The notes under the pieces were generated by a model that was not told where the DNA came from, did not search any database, and was given only the letters and a program-made list of their open reading frames with translations. Both the position numbers and the translations under genes were made by a program. This document shows positions 16,589 to 24,740 of a stretch of DNA of 47,695 nucleotides, in pieces. This DNA comes from Saprospirales bacterium (GTDB lineage Bacteria; Bacteroidota; Bacteroidia; Chitinophagales; Saprospiraceae). The first letter of the stretch is position 1; each line of letters starts with the position of its first letter. The DNA is taken from positions 1 through 47,695 of the forward strand of contig RECS01000121.1 of assembly GCA_007693915.1 (NCBI GenBank). The letters are read 5' to 3'.

Positions 16589-17225
16589 ATATTTACTTTT
16601 AAAACTTATGGTAGTGCTTCTCATTCTTTCAGCTTGTGGAAGCGGAGAACAAGAAAAAGAGGATATCACTGAGATCCAATTGCAGTCTGAGGGCTTGATC
16701 ACCCAATCATCACAAGAAGTGACTGAGCACCCTACCTTTGAGCAATTGACTGGTTTATTTGAAAAGCTCATCGAAAACAACCCGGAAGGTACACTGGGTT
16801 TGGTGCCATTAGCTGAAGAAACAATAAACCATCTGTCTGCTTTTTTTCCTGCTAAACTCATGTCATACTACCAAACTATAAACGAAGCTGTTTCTTTTGA
16901 GGAAGAACACTTACATATATTTTCGTCCGTATACGAAAAAGAAGACGAGGCGGTTACTTTCACCATTTATCAATTTGAGTCATCATTAAAAATTCTGGAG
17001 TTTTTCATGGCTTTGGATAGTATCTATCAAACAAATCCCAATTTGGTTATTAATGAAATAAAAATTGATGGTTTAGAGGGATGGGAAGTTTTAGGTAAGA
17101 ATGGAGAAAAACATGAAGTTTGTTTGGTCTTGCCGGATACCCGACTTATACAAGGCAGTGCTGCTAAAGTTTTTATGGGCGATCTCAATGCCATGTTTTC
17201 CGAACTTAGTTTAACCAGTTTATAA
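16581..17225 (+). CDS. Putative lipoprotein of unknown function
   Basis: The 214-residue protein has a lipoprotein signal with lipobox LSAC (Cys19), followed by a Gly-Ser-Gly and acidic spacer, so it should be anchored in a membrane. The rest is acidic and largely alpha/beta, with no domain I recognise. A region around residues 90-190 (EEEHLHIFSSVYEKEDEA, then a Trp-containing GWEVLGKNGEKHEV) looks like a compact folded domain. Its start codon overlaps the end of lysS by 8 bases, and ddl follows after 27 bases, so all three genes probably form one transcript. A role in envelope maintenance is possible from context only. Confidence 0.75.
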   Translation: MNKYLLLKLMVVLLILSACGSGEQEKEDITEIQLQSEGLITQSSQEVTEHPTFEQLTGLFEKLIENNPEGTLGLVPLAEETINHLSAFFPAKLMSYYQTINEAVSFEEEHLHIFSSVYEKEDEAVTFTIYQFESSLKILEFFMALDSIYQTNPNLVINEIKIDGLEGWEVLGKNGEKHEVCLVLPDTRLIQGSAAKVFMGDLNAMFSELSLTSL

Positions 17226-17252
17226 TAAACTGTCAACTCGCTTCATTATCAT

Positions 17253-18224
17253 ATGAAAAAAAAGACCATTGCAATCGTAACAGGGGGGTTCAGCGAAGAG
17301 CGAATCATTTCACTGAAAAGTGCTAAGTTTGTTGAAGACAATTTAGATAAAGAAAAATACAAGTCCCGCCGAATAATCATCGACCTCGACAAATGGTATG
17401 AAGAGGATAGCGGGGTTCAAATTGACAAAAATGATTTTTCACTTCAGATCGGAGCTGATAAAATTACCTTTGATTTCGCCTTCCTTATTATTCATGGTCC
17501 ACCAGTAGAAAACGGATTAATTCAAGGTTATTTCGACTTGTTAGGTATCCCATACAGCACTTGTGATACTTTTACGTCAGCATTGTGTTTTAATAAGCAG
17601 GCAACAAAAAACTATTTAAAACCATTTGGAATCCCGATGGTAGATTCCATTTTATTTACCAACAATGAACAGCCTACACAAGAAGATATAAAAAGGCTGG
17701 GTTTTCCCATATTTGTAAAACCCAATAATCACGGGTCAAGTTTTGGAATATCTAAAGTAAAAAATTTAGGAGAGCTTAAAGTTGCCTGCGAAAAAGCTTA
17801 TGCATTCGATAACGAAATATTGATAGAACAATACATGGAAGGCCGGGAGTTTTCCTGTGGCGTCGTTAAAAAAAGTGGAAAAACTACTGCCCTACCGGTA
17901 ACAGAAATAATTTCAGAAACAGAATTTTTCGATTTTGCTGCTAAGTACGAACACAAAAGTCAGGAAATCACTCCTGCAAAAATCACCAAAGAACAATCAG
18001 ATATTTGTCGAAAATCAGCAGCTAGAATTTACGATTTACTTTCCTGTAGAGGTATGGCTCGAGTAGATTTTATTTTGCACAATGGTATTTTCAAGATACT
18101 GGAAGTAAATACTGTCCCGGGTTTATCACCCGAAAGTATAATTCCTGCACAGGTCAAGGCTATGGGATGGAGTTATGAGGAGTTTTTGGAGGAGTTGGTG
18201 GAGGGGGTAAAAATGAAAGAATAA
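17253..18224 (+). CDS. ddl: D-alanine--D-alanine ligase
   Basis: The 323-residue ATP-grasp enzyme starts with IAIVTGGFSEERIISLKSA, the Ddl N-terminal loop that holds the catalytic Glu. The central ATP-grasp core includes PIFVKPNNHGSSFGISKV and ILIEQYMEGREFSCGVV. The C-terminal metal and substrate site is ILEVNTVPGLSPESIIPAQ. It joins two D-alanines for the peptidoglycan stem peptide. The length agrees with Bacteroidota Ddl proteins. It is the last gene of the lysS-lipoprotein-ddl operon and ends at a bidirectional terminator whose stem begins within its stop codon. Confidence 0.95.
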   Translation: MKKKTIAIVTGGFSEERIISLKSAKFVEDNLDKEKYKSRRIIIDLDKWYEEDSGVQIDKNDFSLQIGADKITFDFAFLIIHGPPVENGLIQGYFDLLGIPYSTCDTFTSALCFNKQATKNYLKPFGIPMVDSILFTNNEQPTQEDIKRLGFPIFVKPNNHGSSFGISKVKNLGELKVACEKAYAFDNEILIEQYMEGREFSCGVVKKSGKTTALPVTEIISETEFFDFAAKYEHKSQEITPAKITKEQSDICRKSAARIYDLLSCRGMARVDFILHNGIFKILEVNTVPGLSPESIIPAQVKAMGWSYEEFLEELVEGVKMKE

Positions 18225-18260
18225 AAATCAGGTCAGCGGTTTCCCACTGACCTGATTTTT
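18223..18260. terminator. Bidirectional terminator between ddl and susD
   Basis: A perfect 14-bp stem AAAAATCAGGTCAG/CTGACCTGATTTTT with a 10-base loop sits between the convergent ddl and susD genes. The A and T ends give a U-tract on either strand, so it can stop transcription from both sides. Confidence 0.93.
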
Positions 18261-18288
18261 ATTTCAAAACAATTACTATTAGTATCAA

Positions 18289-19677
18289 TTAATAACCTGG
18301 GTTCTGAGGTAGTGAAGAACCTAAGTCAATCTCCCTAACAGGGATGGGCATAACTGTCTGGTTATCACCAGGCATAAGTCCATTGATAATAGGAAGTCCA
18401 TTTCTCAATAAGTCCATTCTTCTATGTCCTTCGAAACAAAGTTCTTTACGTCTTTCATCAAGAATAGTCATAAGGAAATCATTTCCATCAGCGAAATCAC
18501 TTGATTCGAAAGGATCTAGACCCGCACGATCGCGAAGTGTATTAATTATGTCTAAAGCTTCTCCATCAACACCATTAGCTATTTTCGCAAGTGCTTCAGC
18601 TCTATTCAAGTACATTTCAGTAATACGAATCATCGGTGCATTGTCAGAGTTGGTTGTTGCATCCGGAAATTTAGTGGTATATACCAAAGTTCCGGCGGGA
18701 TTTAACTGGTGGAGATCTTCAAATCTTCTATCACCATCTTCAAAAGCGTCCAACAAGTCTTGGCTGAATGGACAGTCACCTCTTGCACCTGCCTCGGCCG
18801 GATTATAGAATGAAGCCCATCCACCAGATCCTGTGCGAGAATTATCAGCGGCAGTCATAGCTACATCAAAAATAGTCTCAGGAGTCAACTGATTGTAGAA
18901 GTTGTAATTTGGCGCAAGTGCATAATTTCCTTCTTCAATAACCATAAGTGCGCGCTCTGCTGCATTTACATTATCGTCTTTATAAAGATACAGCCTGCTT
19001 AACAATCCATTAGCAGCACCTACACTTGCTCTAGTTCTTCCATTTACTTCCGGAAGATCTGGCAATGCCTCGAGAAGGTCATTTTCTATAGCAGCATAAA
19101 CTTCGGCTACAGTGCTACGCGCTGGGAAAACAAAATTTCCGTCCAGTACATCGGGAGCAGTAACTATAGCTATACCTGGAGAAGCACCATTGTCATAAGT
19201 ATAAGGCTGGGCAAATAAATTTACCAAACTAAAATTCACAATTGCTCTAATGAACTTGGCTTCAGCAATTACTTGGGCTTTTTCAGCTTCACTAAATCCA
19301 GGATCATCAACCCCAGGTACCCGATCAATAACAGCATTTGCAGCTAAGATAGCACGATAATGATCTCGAAAAATAGCTCCAATTGATGTGTTATCTGCTA
19401 ATACACTACTATTATTAATGGCCTGTAAGGTAGGAAATGAACCAATAAAATTGACATTATCTGCCTGGAAATCTGCAATAATTTGCGGCATAGCGCCAAA
19501 AACATCCAAAAACAGAATTCTTCCATATGCACCTGTTAAGCTTGCTCTAGCGGCTAATTCATTATCAAATGCTGCTTCTGTGGATAAATCCTGTTCCGGC
19601 TCTATTTCCAATCTGTCTTCACATGCTGAAAAACCAACAAGAAGAACTGCTAGTAATAAATAAAATATATTTTTCAT
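18289..19677 (-). CDS. susD: SusD/RagB family nutrient-binding outer-membrane lipoprotein
   Basis: The 462-residue protein has lipobox FSAC (Cys19) with the typical following block EDRLEIEPEQDLSTEAAFDN. It then has the alpha-helical SusD TPR scaffold (KFIRAIVNFSLVNLFAQPY, GAANGLLSRLYLYKDD) and the C-terminal MYLNRAEALAKIAN, NTLRDRAGL, ILDERRKELCFEGHRRMDLLRNG. SusD forms the lid of a SusC transporter and binds glycans or peptides at the cell surface. The gene follows susC by 27 bases. No glycoside hydrolase, sulfatase or peptidase is adjacent, so the substrate is not indicated by the neighbourhood. Confidence 0.96.
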   Translation of the reverse strand: MKNIFYLLLAVLLVGFSACEDRLEIEPEQDLSTEAAFDNELAARASLTGAYGRILFLDVFGAMPQIIADFQADNVNFIGSFPTLQAINNSSVLADNTSIGAIFRDHYRAILAANAVIDRVPGVDDPGFSEAEKAQVIAEAKFIRAIVNFSLVNLFAQPYTYDNGASPGIAIVTAPDVLDGNFVFPARSTVAEVYAAIENDLLEALPDLPEVNGRTRASVGAANGLLSRLYLYKDDNVNAAERALMVIEEGNYALAPNYNFYNQLTPETIFDVAMTAADNSRTGSGGWASFYNPAEAGARGDCPFSQDLLDAFEDGDRRFEDLHQLNPAGTLVYTTKFPDATTNSDNAPMIRITEMYLNRAEALAKIANGVDGEALDIINTLRDRAGLDPFESSDFADGNDFLMTILDERRKELCFEGHRRMDLLRNGLPIINGLMPGDNQTVMPIPVREIDLGSSLPQNPGY

Positions 19678-19704
19678 AAAAATTTAGATTTTAATAGTTA
19701 ATGA

Positions 19705-22662
19705 TTAGAATGTTACATTGAGTCCAAATGTGTACATTTTTCTCTGTGGAATAACGAAGAAAGACTCACCTTGTACTAAGTTACTAGTACCAGTATCTGA
19801 AACCTCGGGATCCTGACCTCTAAAGTCTGAATCCTTAATTGTAAGAAGGTTATTACCTCTAAAGTAAACATTCAAACCTTTAATCCAATTAATTCCCAAA
19901 TCTCTTACAGGTAAGTCATATCGTAAAGTTAAAGATTTTAATCTTAGATAAGAACCATCCATTAATTGATTGGTAGATCTTTGTGCAAAAATACCCCTAG
20001 TTGGGCTATCTTGAGCAGGTGCAAATGCTACATCACCGGGATTTTCCCATTGGTCAAGTAGAATTGTTGATTTATTAAATCCTGAAACGGGGTTTTCAGT
20101 AAATCTTAAATCATCTATCATGACGTAGTTTCCATAAGTGTAATTAAACAATCCACTCAATGTCAAATTCCTGTAAGCAACATTAAAGTTTAAGCCTCCA
20201 ATAAAATCAGGAATTGCATTACCAACATAAACTCTATCACCTTGAGTAGGACTAGTTGTTGGATTGCCCTCACTGTCTAACCACTCTGCATTTCCGGTTT
20301 CTGGATTAACACCTAAATATCTAATAAGATAAAACTCATTGGCAGATTTCCCAACAACAGCTCTTTGAGAAGCGGAACCGGCAATAAATTTGTTGCCATC
20401 TGAGTCTTCAGTAGCATTGGGTAAGCTGGTAACCTCATTATCAATAAAGCTGATATTTCCACCCAAAGAAATCCTCCAATTTTCATTGCTGAAAATATCA
20501 AAATTAAAATCAACATCAATTCCAGTATTGACCATATCTCCGGCATTCTCAGTAATTACCCCAAATCCACTTGTTTGAGATATAGGTCTGTTAAGTAGCA
20601 AATCTTCTGTATCTTTTCGCCAGTAAGAAACACCCAAATCAAAGAAATCGGCTATTCTACCACTTATTCCAATATCAAATTGAGTTGTTTGCTCCCATCT
20701 CAAATCAGGATTGGCTGCTTGAATCGGCCTCAAACCAGGAGCACCATTATAATCTGATGCAACACCTGCAGCATACAAACCAAGTGATGGAAATGTTCCA
20801 ATTCTATCATTTCCAGTTACCCCATAACTTGTTCTTAAACGAACGTCAGAAAATATGGTAGAACCAGCAAGGAAACTTTCTCTACTCATATCCCAACCTG
20901 CACCAACTGCCCAGAAGTTACCCCATCTGTTGTCGGCACCAAATCTCGAGGAGCCATCTCTTCTAATTGAAGCCTCAAAAAAGTACTTATTATCCAAATC
21001 ATACTGTACTCTTGAAAAGAATGAAGCCAATGCCCACTCCGATCTTGTTGCACTTGTGATAGATGGAGATGCACCACTAGATACATTTCTCAATGCATCA
21101 GCTGCATAGCCAGATGCTTCAACTGTTGTTGATGCAAACAAAGATGTTTCAAAACTCTGACCAACTAGAACACTAAAATTTGACCTGTCACCCAATGGAG
21201 TATTATACCTTGCAGTGTTAGTCGATAGCCATTTTTGATCATTTAAGACCCTTTTATAACCATATCCACCAGGACTAATCTCTTCAGGGTACCTTATGGT
21301 CTCCTCTGTTGTTAAAAAATCAAGACCAACATCTGCCCTCAAAGTGATTTGACCATTACCTACTCCAGGTATTGAATACTCACCAAAAAGGTTACCTGTT
21401 GTTCGGTCAGATATAAAATCAATAACTGAAAGGTCAGCAATAGCAATTACATTGGCGATAAAACCAGTTCTTCTGTATGAACCATCCGGATTAAACGCAG
21501 TAACTCGTGGATCCTGAAGATAAGCAGAAGTCAAAGGAGCAAATGTACTATTCTCAGCACCCACCCTTCTCATATTTGCTCTACTAATCGATAAGTTAGA
21601 TCCAAATCGGAAATTTTCACTTACTCTATGAGTTAAATTCAAACGTCCTGACAACTTCTCCATGTTGTTTCCAATAACATAGTTCTCTTCATCAGAGTAA
21701 GAAGCTCCGACGTAATATGTAGTACTTTCGTTTCCACCATCAAAACTAAGTGAAGTACGGAAAGAAGTAGCTGTTTGTAATACACCATCCTGCCAATCAA
21801 AGTATGGGAGTTCTTCAGGAATTGGGGCTCCTAAGATAGTTAAAAACTCCTCTGAATTCGTCATTGAATAAGTGTCCGTTGGTCCACCAAAACCATAAGA
21901 GGTGCTAAAGTTAATGTTGTTGGTTCCTGCTCTACCACTTTTTGTAGTAATCAAAACTACACCATTTGAACCCCTTGAACCATAAAGCGATGCGGCTGAT
22001 GCATCTTTAAGTACAGAAATTGACTCTATGTCATCCATTGACATATTCATTAAAGGATTCAAACCAGTTCCTCCCCCCAAGGTATTTGAATAATTTCCAT
22101 CATTTAATGGAACACCATCAACTACAAATAATGGCTGACCACCTGCATTAAGGGAGGCAACACCTCTGATACGGATATTTGTAGCTGCACCTAACAATCC
22201 GGAAGAATTGGTTATCTGAACTCCTGATGCCTGTCCTTGAAGGACTTCCTGAGGGGAAACTGCAGGAATGTTATTAATTGCATCACCACTGACGGTAGAT
22301 ACACTGGAGACCAAAGACCTTCTGGTTTGTTCTCCATAGGCAACAATAACGACCTCATCTAATGCCAGATCACTCTCATCCATTACAATAATGTAATTAT
22401 TAGAGGGACCTAACTCGATCATCATATCGCGATAACCTAAATAAGAAACTTTTAAAGCTTCAGAACCATCGGGCACCGAAAGTTGAAAGTTTCCATTGAA
22501 ATCTGTAATAGTACCAACATTACCTGCATCGACTACAGATACTAAGGCACCAATTAATGGCTCATCCTGTGAGTCAGTTACCGTTCCGGTAATTGTACGC
22601 TGGGCATACATTTGACTCAAACTAAACAGAGCTGCAAACGCAATAAATAAAATTTGTTTCAT
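19705..22662 (-). CDS. susC: SusC/RagA family TonB-linked outer-membrane receptor
   Basis: The 985-residue protein has a signal peptide (ending near MYAQ), a carboxypeptidase-D-regulatory-like domain (about 22-100, starting RTITGTVTDSQDEPLIGA), a TonB-box-like segment DEVVIVAYGEQ (about 103-113), a plug domain (LQGQASGVQI, IRIRGVASLN, FVVDGVPL, ASAASLYGSRGSNGVVLITT) and a long beta-barrel. The C-terminus ends in an aromatic beta-strand (YTFGLNVTF), as expected for Bam recognition. It imports bulky nutrients using TonB-ExbB-ExbD energy; the exb cluster in this window is a plausible partner. A leader of roughly 100 bases with a -33/-7 pair precedes it. Confidence 0.96.
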   Translation of the reverse strand: MKQILFIAFAALFSLSQMYAQRTITGTVTDSQDEPLIGALVSVVDAGNVGTITDFNGNFQLSVPDGSEALKVSYLGYRDMMIELGPSNNYIIVMDESDLALDEVVIVAYGEQTRRSLVSSVSTVSGDAINNIPAVSPQEVLQGQASGVQITNSSGLLGAATNIRIRGVASLNAGGQPLFVVDGVPLNDGNYSNTLGGGTGLNPLMNMSMDDIESISVLKDASAASLYGSRGSNGVVLITTKSGRAGTNNINFSTSYGFGGPTDTYSMTNSEEFLTILGAPIPEELPYFDWQDGVLQTATSFRTSLSFDGGNESTTYYVGASYSDEENYVIGNNMEKLSGRLNLTHRVSENFRFGSNLSISRANMRRVGAENSTFAPLTSAYLQDPRVTAFNPDGSYRRTGFIANVIAIADLSVIDFISDRTTGNLFGEYSIPGVGNGQITLRADVGLDFLTTEETIRYPEEISPGGYGYKRVLNDQKWLSTNTARYNTPLGDRSNFSVLVGQSFETSLFASTTVEASGYAADALRNVSSGASPSITSATRSEWALASFFSRVQYDLDNKYFFEASIRRDGSSRFGADNRWGNFWAVGAGWDMSRESFLAGSTIFSDVRLRTSYGVTGNDRIGTFPSLGLYAAGVASDYNGAPGLRPIQAANPDLRWEQTTQFDIGISGRIADFFDLGVSYWRKDTEDLLLNRPISQTSGFGVITENAGDMVNTGIDVDFNFDIFSNENWRISLGGNISFIDNEVTSLPNATEDSDGNKFIAGSASQRAVVGKSANEFYLIRYLGVNPETGNAEWLDSEGNPTTSPTQGDRVYVGNAIPDFIGGLNFNVAYRNLTLSGLFNYTYGNYVMIDDLRFTENPVSGFNKSTILLDQWENPGDVAFAPAQDSPTRGIFAQRSTNQLMDGSYLRLKSLTLRYDLPVRDLGINWIKGLNVYFRGNNLLTIKDSDFRGQDPEVSDTGTSNLVQGESFFVIPQRKMYTFGLNVTF

Positions 22663-23002
22663 AAGCTAAATTTTTATTGACTAACTGAATGATTAAATAA
22701 TTTTCAAACTTATAACTCGATTATTAAATCGTTTACGGTAAGTTAACCGCTGCTTAACATTTGGATAAAGGTATAAACTTTTTTAATTTACAAAAAAAAA
22801 TGTAGGAAAAAATTTATTTTTCTATTGAAGAATTCAAAATAGGTCTAAAAATAGAACGGTGAATCTTTAGGCGGGATTAAACCTTTCAAAATTAGGAAAA
22901 CCATTTGTCAGTCAATGGTTTATGACAGAAAGTTAGGTTCAAGTTCTCTTGAACACTACCTTCCATTGAAGTATGTTAACTATGAAAAATTAAAATTGAA
23001 AA
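22663..23002 (-). other. susC leader and response-regulator 3' spacer with two hairpins
   Basis: This 340-base gap has no gene. It holds the susC promoter candidate. Nearer the response regulator there are two good inverted repeats: AAACCATT/AATGGTTT (22898-22905 with 22914-22921) and GTTCAAG/CTTGAAC (22937-22943 with 22948-22954, loop TTCT). Neither has a following T-run on the minus strand, so they may be operators or RNA structures rather than terminators. Confidence 0.55.
22766..22794 (-). promoter_or_regulatory. Candidate susC promoter
   Basis: On the minus strand a TTTG (22794-22791) is followed after 17 bases by TACCTTTA (22773-22766), one base from the TAnnTTTG consensus. The transcript would start near 22760, giving a leader of about 100 bases. 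Confidence 0.5.
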
Positions 23003-23677
23003 TTACAACAACCCTTGACTCAGGGCAATAGATCTCAACTCCTTATTTGAGCTGACTCGCAACTTCTTCATGATGTTCTTACGATGTACACTTACTGTTT
23101 GGTCACTAATGTATAGTTTATCAGCTATTTCCCTATTGTCTTTCTCCGATGCAATTTCTGTAAGGATCTCCATTTCCCGACGGGTAAGGTAATTTTTCAA
23201 GAGAAAAGAATCCTCAACCACCCAAACATCGCTTTCATTTCTGCGAAGTAATCCATTATTAGTTGGAGAAAAACTGACGCCCTGTCCCATAAAAGCAACT
23301 CCATCAAGAACTTCTTCAATAGCAACCTTTAATTCTTGAATATCAGAGGTCTTAAGAAGGTAGCCATCGGCTCCTTGTTTAAAAGCACTTTTAACGAACT
23401 TATTGCTGTCATACGAAGTGAGAATAATTATCCTGGATTTGGGTTTGCTTTCCTTTATCTTATAAATTATATCAAGACCATCGATAACAGGAAGTTTGAT
23501 ATCCATAATTAGAAGATCAAAATCTCCCCTCTTGCAGTATGCCATCAAGTCTTCTCCATTATGAATACAATGACCTAAATGAAGCTCGTATTTACCATTG
23601 CAATTAACCAATAGGTGCTTTAAACCTTCAACGAGGAGTTTCTGACCATCCGCCAACACAACATTTATCCTCTTCAT
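23003..23677 (-). CDS. NarL/FixJ-family DNA-binding response regulator (orphan)
   Basis: Residues 1-120 form a receiver domain. The phosphoacceptor is Asp59 in LLIMDIKLPVIDG, the Thr/Ser switch lies in IIILTSYDS, and the conserved Lys is in GADGYLLKTSD. The N-terminal acidic pocket reads LADGQKLL, with one Asp followed by Gly, where many relatives have two acidic residues. The C-terminal 65 residues are a LuxR-type helix-turn-helix (LTRREMEILTEIASEKDNREIADKL then TVSVHRKNIMKKL, quoted in parts). No histidine kinase lies nearby, so its partner must be elsewhere. It sits upstream of susC on the same strand and may control it; that is inference from position. A 16-base perfect palindrome lies just upstream of its ATG. 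Confidence 0.92.
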   Translation of the reverse strand: MKRINVVLADGQKLLVEGLKHLLVNCNGKYELHLGHCIHNGEDLMAYCKRGDFDLLIMDIKLPVIDGLDIIYKIKESKPKSRIIILTSYDSNKFVKSAFKQGADGYLLKTSDIQELKVAIEEVLDGVAFMGQGVSFSPTNNGLLRRNESDVWVVEDSFLLKNYLTRREMEILTEIASEKDNREIADKLYISDQTVSVHRKNIMKKLRVSSNKELRSIALSQGLL

Positions 23678-23987
23678 TTAAAAAAAACAGTTTTTTAAAA
23701 AACTTAAATTCAAAAAATATCGACCTCAGCTCATCCACAAATCACCAAAGGTTTTCAAATTCTTATGCAATACTAAGTAAAATAATTTTTAGAAAAAAAT
23801 TTTTTTACCTGAAAAAGTTATCCCAAAAAAAAACAAAGCATTCTAACAATCAGCACAACTAAAAAAATACTTGATTAAGGGACAAACAAAAAGAGGAGGT
23901 AAAAATACCTCCTCTCAAATACTCGCATGATTAAAAAGGACTAACCTTAAAACCATAAAAATGAAAAGGACCACTAATTCTTTTTCC
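23678..23987 (-). other. Spacer between ECF sigma factor and response regulator
   Basis: No gene is visible in this AT-rich 310-base gap. It contains the terminator of the sigma factor gene (23882-23915). Twelve bases before the response-regulator ATG lies a perfect 16-base palindrome, AGTTTTTTAAAAAACT (23689-23704). The palindrome could be an operator or simply a product of AT richness. Confidence 0.55.
23882..23915 (-). terminator. Terminator after the ECF sigma factor gene
   Basis: A perfect 10-bp stem AGAGGAGGTA/TACCTCCTCT with an AAAA loop is followed on the minus strand by TTTTGTTTG. It separates the sigma factor from the downstream response regulator, so the two are not one operon. 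Confidence 0.9.
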
Positions 23988-24524
23988 CTAAACGGCTTTA
24001 GTGTATCTGTTCACACTCTTGCCGTAGCGGGCGTAAATTTTTTCTTTAAGTGCCTTTCTTGCGAAGAATATCCTACTCTTCACTGTACCAAGTGGCAACT
24101 CTAAATGATCGGCTATTTCCTGATATTTATAACCCTCAAAATACATTTCAAATGGGCTCTTGATGTTTTCTTCAAGCTCTTGCACCATCCTTGTTAACTC
24201 CTCCATCATAATATTTGATTCCGCATCATTTCCTATAGTCGCTCCTCCGGAATTGATGTAATACATATTGTCAGTGCTGTCAAAAATGGTATTGGCTTTG
24301 GACTTTTTGCGATAGTTATTGATGAAGATATTCTTCATTATAGTGAATAACCAAGCTTTGAAATTTGTACCGGGTCGGAATTTATCGCGATTTGTCATTG
24401 CCCTGAACGCCGTTTCCTGATACAAATCCTTTGCCTCCTCTACATTCTTAGTTAAATTGTAAGCAAATGCATTAAGCATGTTGGTTAACTCTTGAAACTT
24501 GTTTTGAAACTCTATGGTTGACAT
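23988..24524 (-). CDS. ECF-type RNA polymerase sigma factor (sigma-70 family)
   Basis: From ATG 24524 the protein has 178 residues. Region 2 (NAFAYNLTKNVEEAKDLYQE, then KFRPGTNFKAWLFTIMKN) and region 4 (FEGYKYQEIADHLELPLGTV and KSRIFFARKALKEKI) are complete and well spaced. It resembles the broadly conserved single-gene ECF sigma factors of Bacteroidota rather than the FecI type paired with an anti-sigma gene; none is adjacent. A start at 24596 is possible in frame, but it lies upstream of a nearly ideal promoter whose predicted start point is near 24545, so I reject it. The terminator downstream makes it monocistronic. Confidence 0.94.
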   Translation of the reverse strand: MSTIEFQNKFQELTNMLNAFAYNLTKNVEEAKDLYQETAFRAMTNRDKFRPGTNFKAWLFTIMKNIFINNYRKKSKANTIFDSTDNMYYINSGGATIGNDAESNIMMEELTRMVQELEENIKSPFEMYFEGYKYQEIADHLELPLGTVKSRIFFARKALKEKIYARYGKSVNRYTKAV

Positions 24525-24550
24525 AACTTCTAATTTTGTTATTGATGACA

Positions 24551-24582
24551 CAAATATAAGATACTGTTTAATAATAGACAAA
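24551..24582 (-). promoter_or_regulatory. Strong Bacteroidota-type promoter of the ECF sigma factor
   Basis: On the minus strand TTTG (24582-24579) and TATATTTG (24558-24551) are separated by 20 bases, matching the -33/-7 consensus TTTG-N19-21-TAnnTTTG. Transcription should start near 24545, about 20 bases before ATG 24524. This is the best promoter match in the window. Confidence 0.8.
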
Positions 24583-24694
24583 AAAAAATCAAACAAAACT
24601 CAATAAACTTTACATGTCAACTATTTTATTGGTGCCTAAATAACTGCATTTCAAGTTGTTATATCATTTGTTAATTTTTTATTAATTATTGAAG

Positions 24695-24712
24695 TTTCAG
24701 TAATTACTGAAA
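24695..24712. promoter_or_regulatory. Perfect 18-base palindrome upstream of the ECF promoter
   Basis: TTTCAGTAATTACTGAAA is fully self-complementary. It lies between the end of lptG and the sigma factor promoter. It may be a binding site for a dimeric regulator. As a terminator of lptG it would lack an immediate T-tract. Confidence 0.45.
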
Positions 24713-24740
24713 GATTAGTGACAAATTGTACCCTACATGT

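Noticed and set aside
18289-22662. Complete polysaccharide utilisation locus
   Set aside because: Only SusC and SusD are present; no glycoside hydrolase, polysaccharide lyase or sulfatase lies near.
24524-24596. Longer N-terminus for the ECF sigma factor
   Set aside because: The extension would cross the -7 element of the promoter; family proteins start at the internal ATG.
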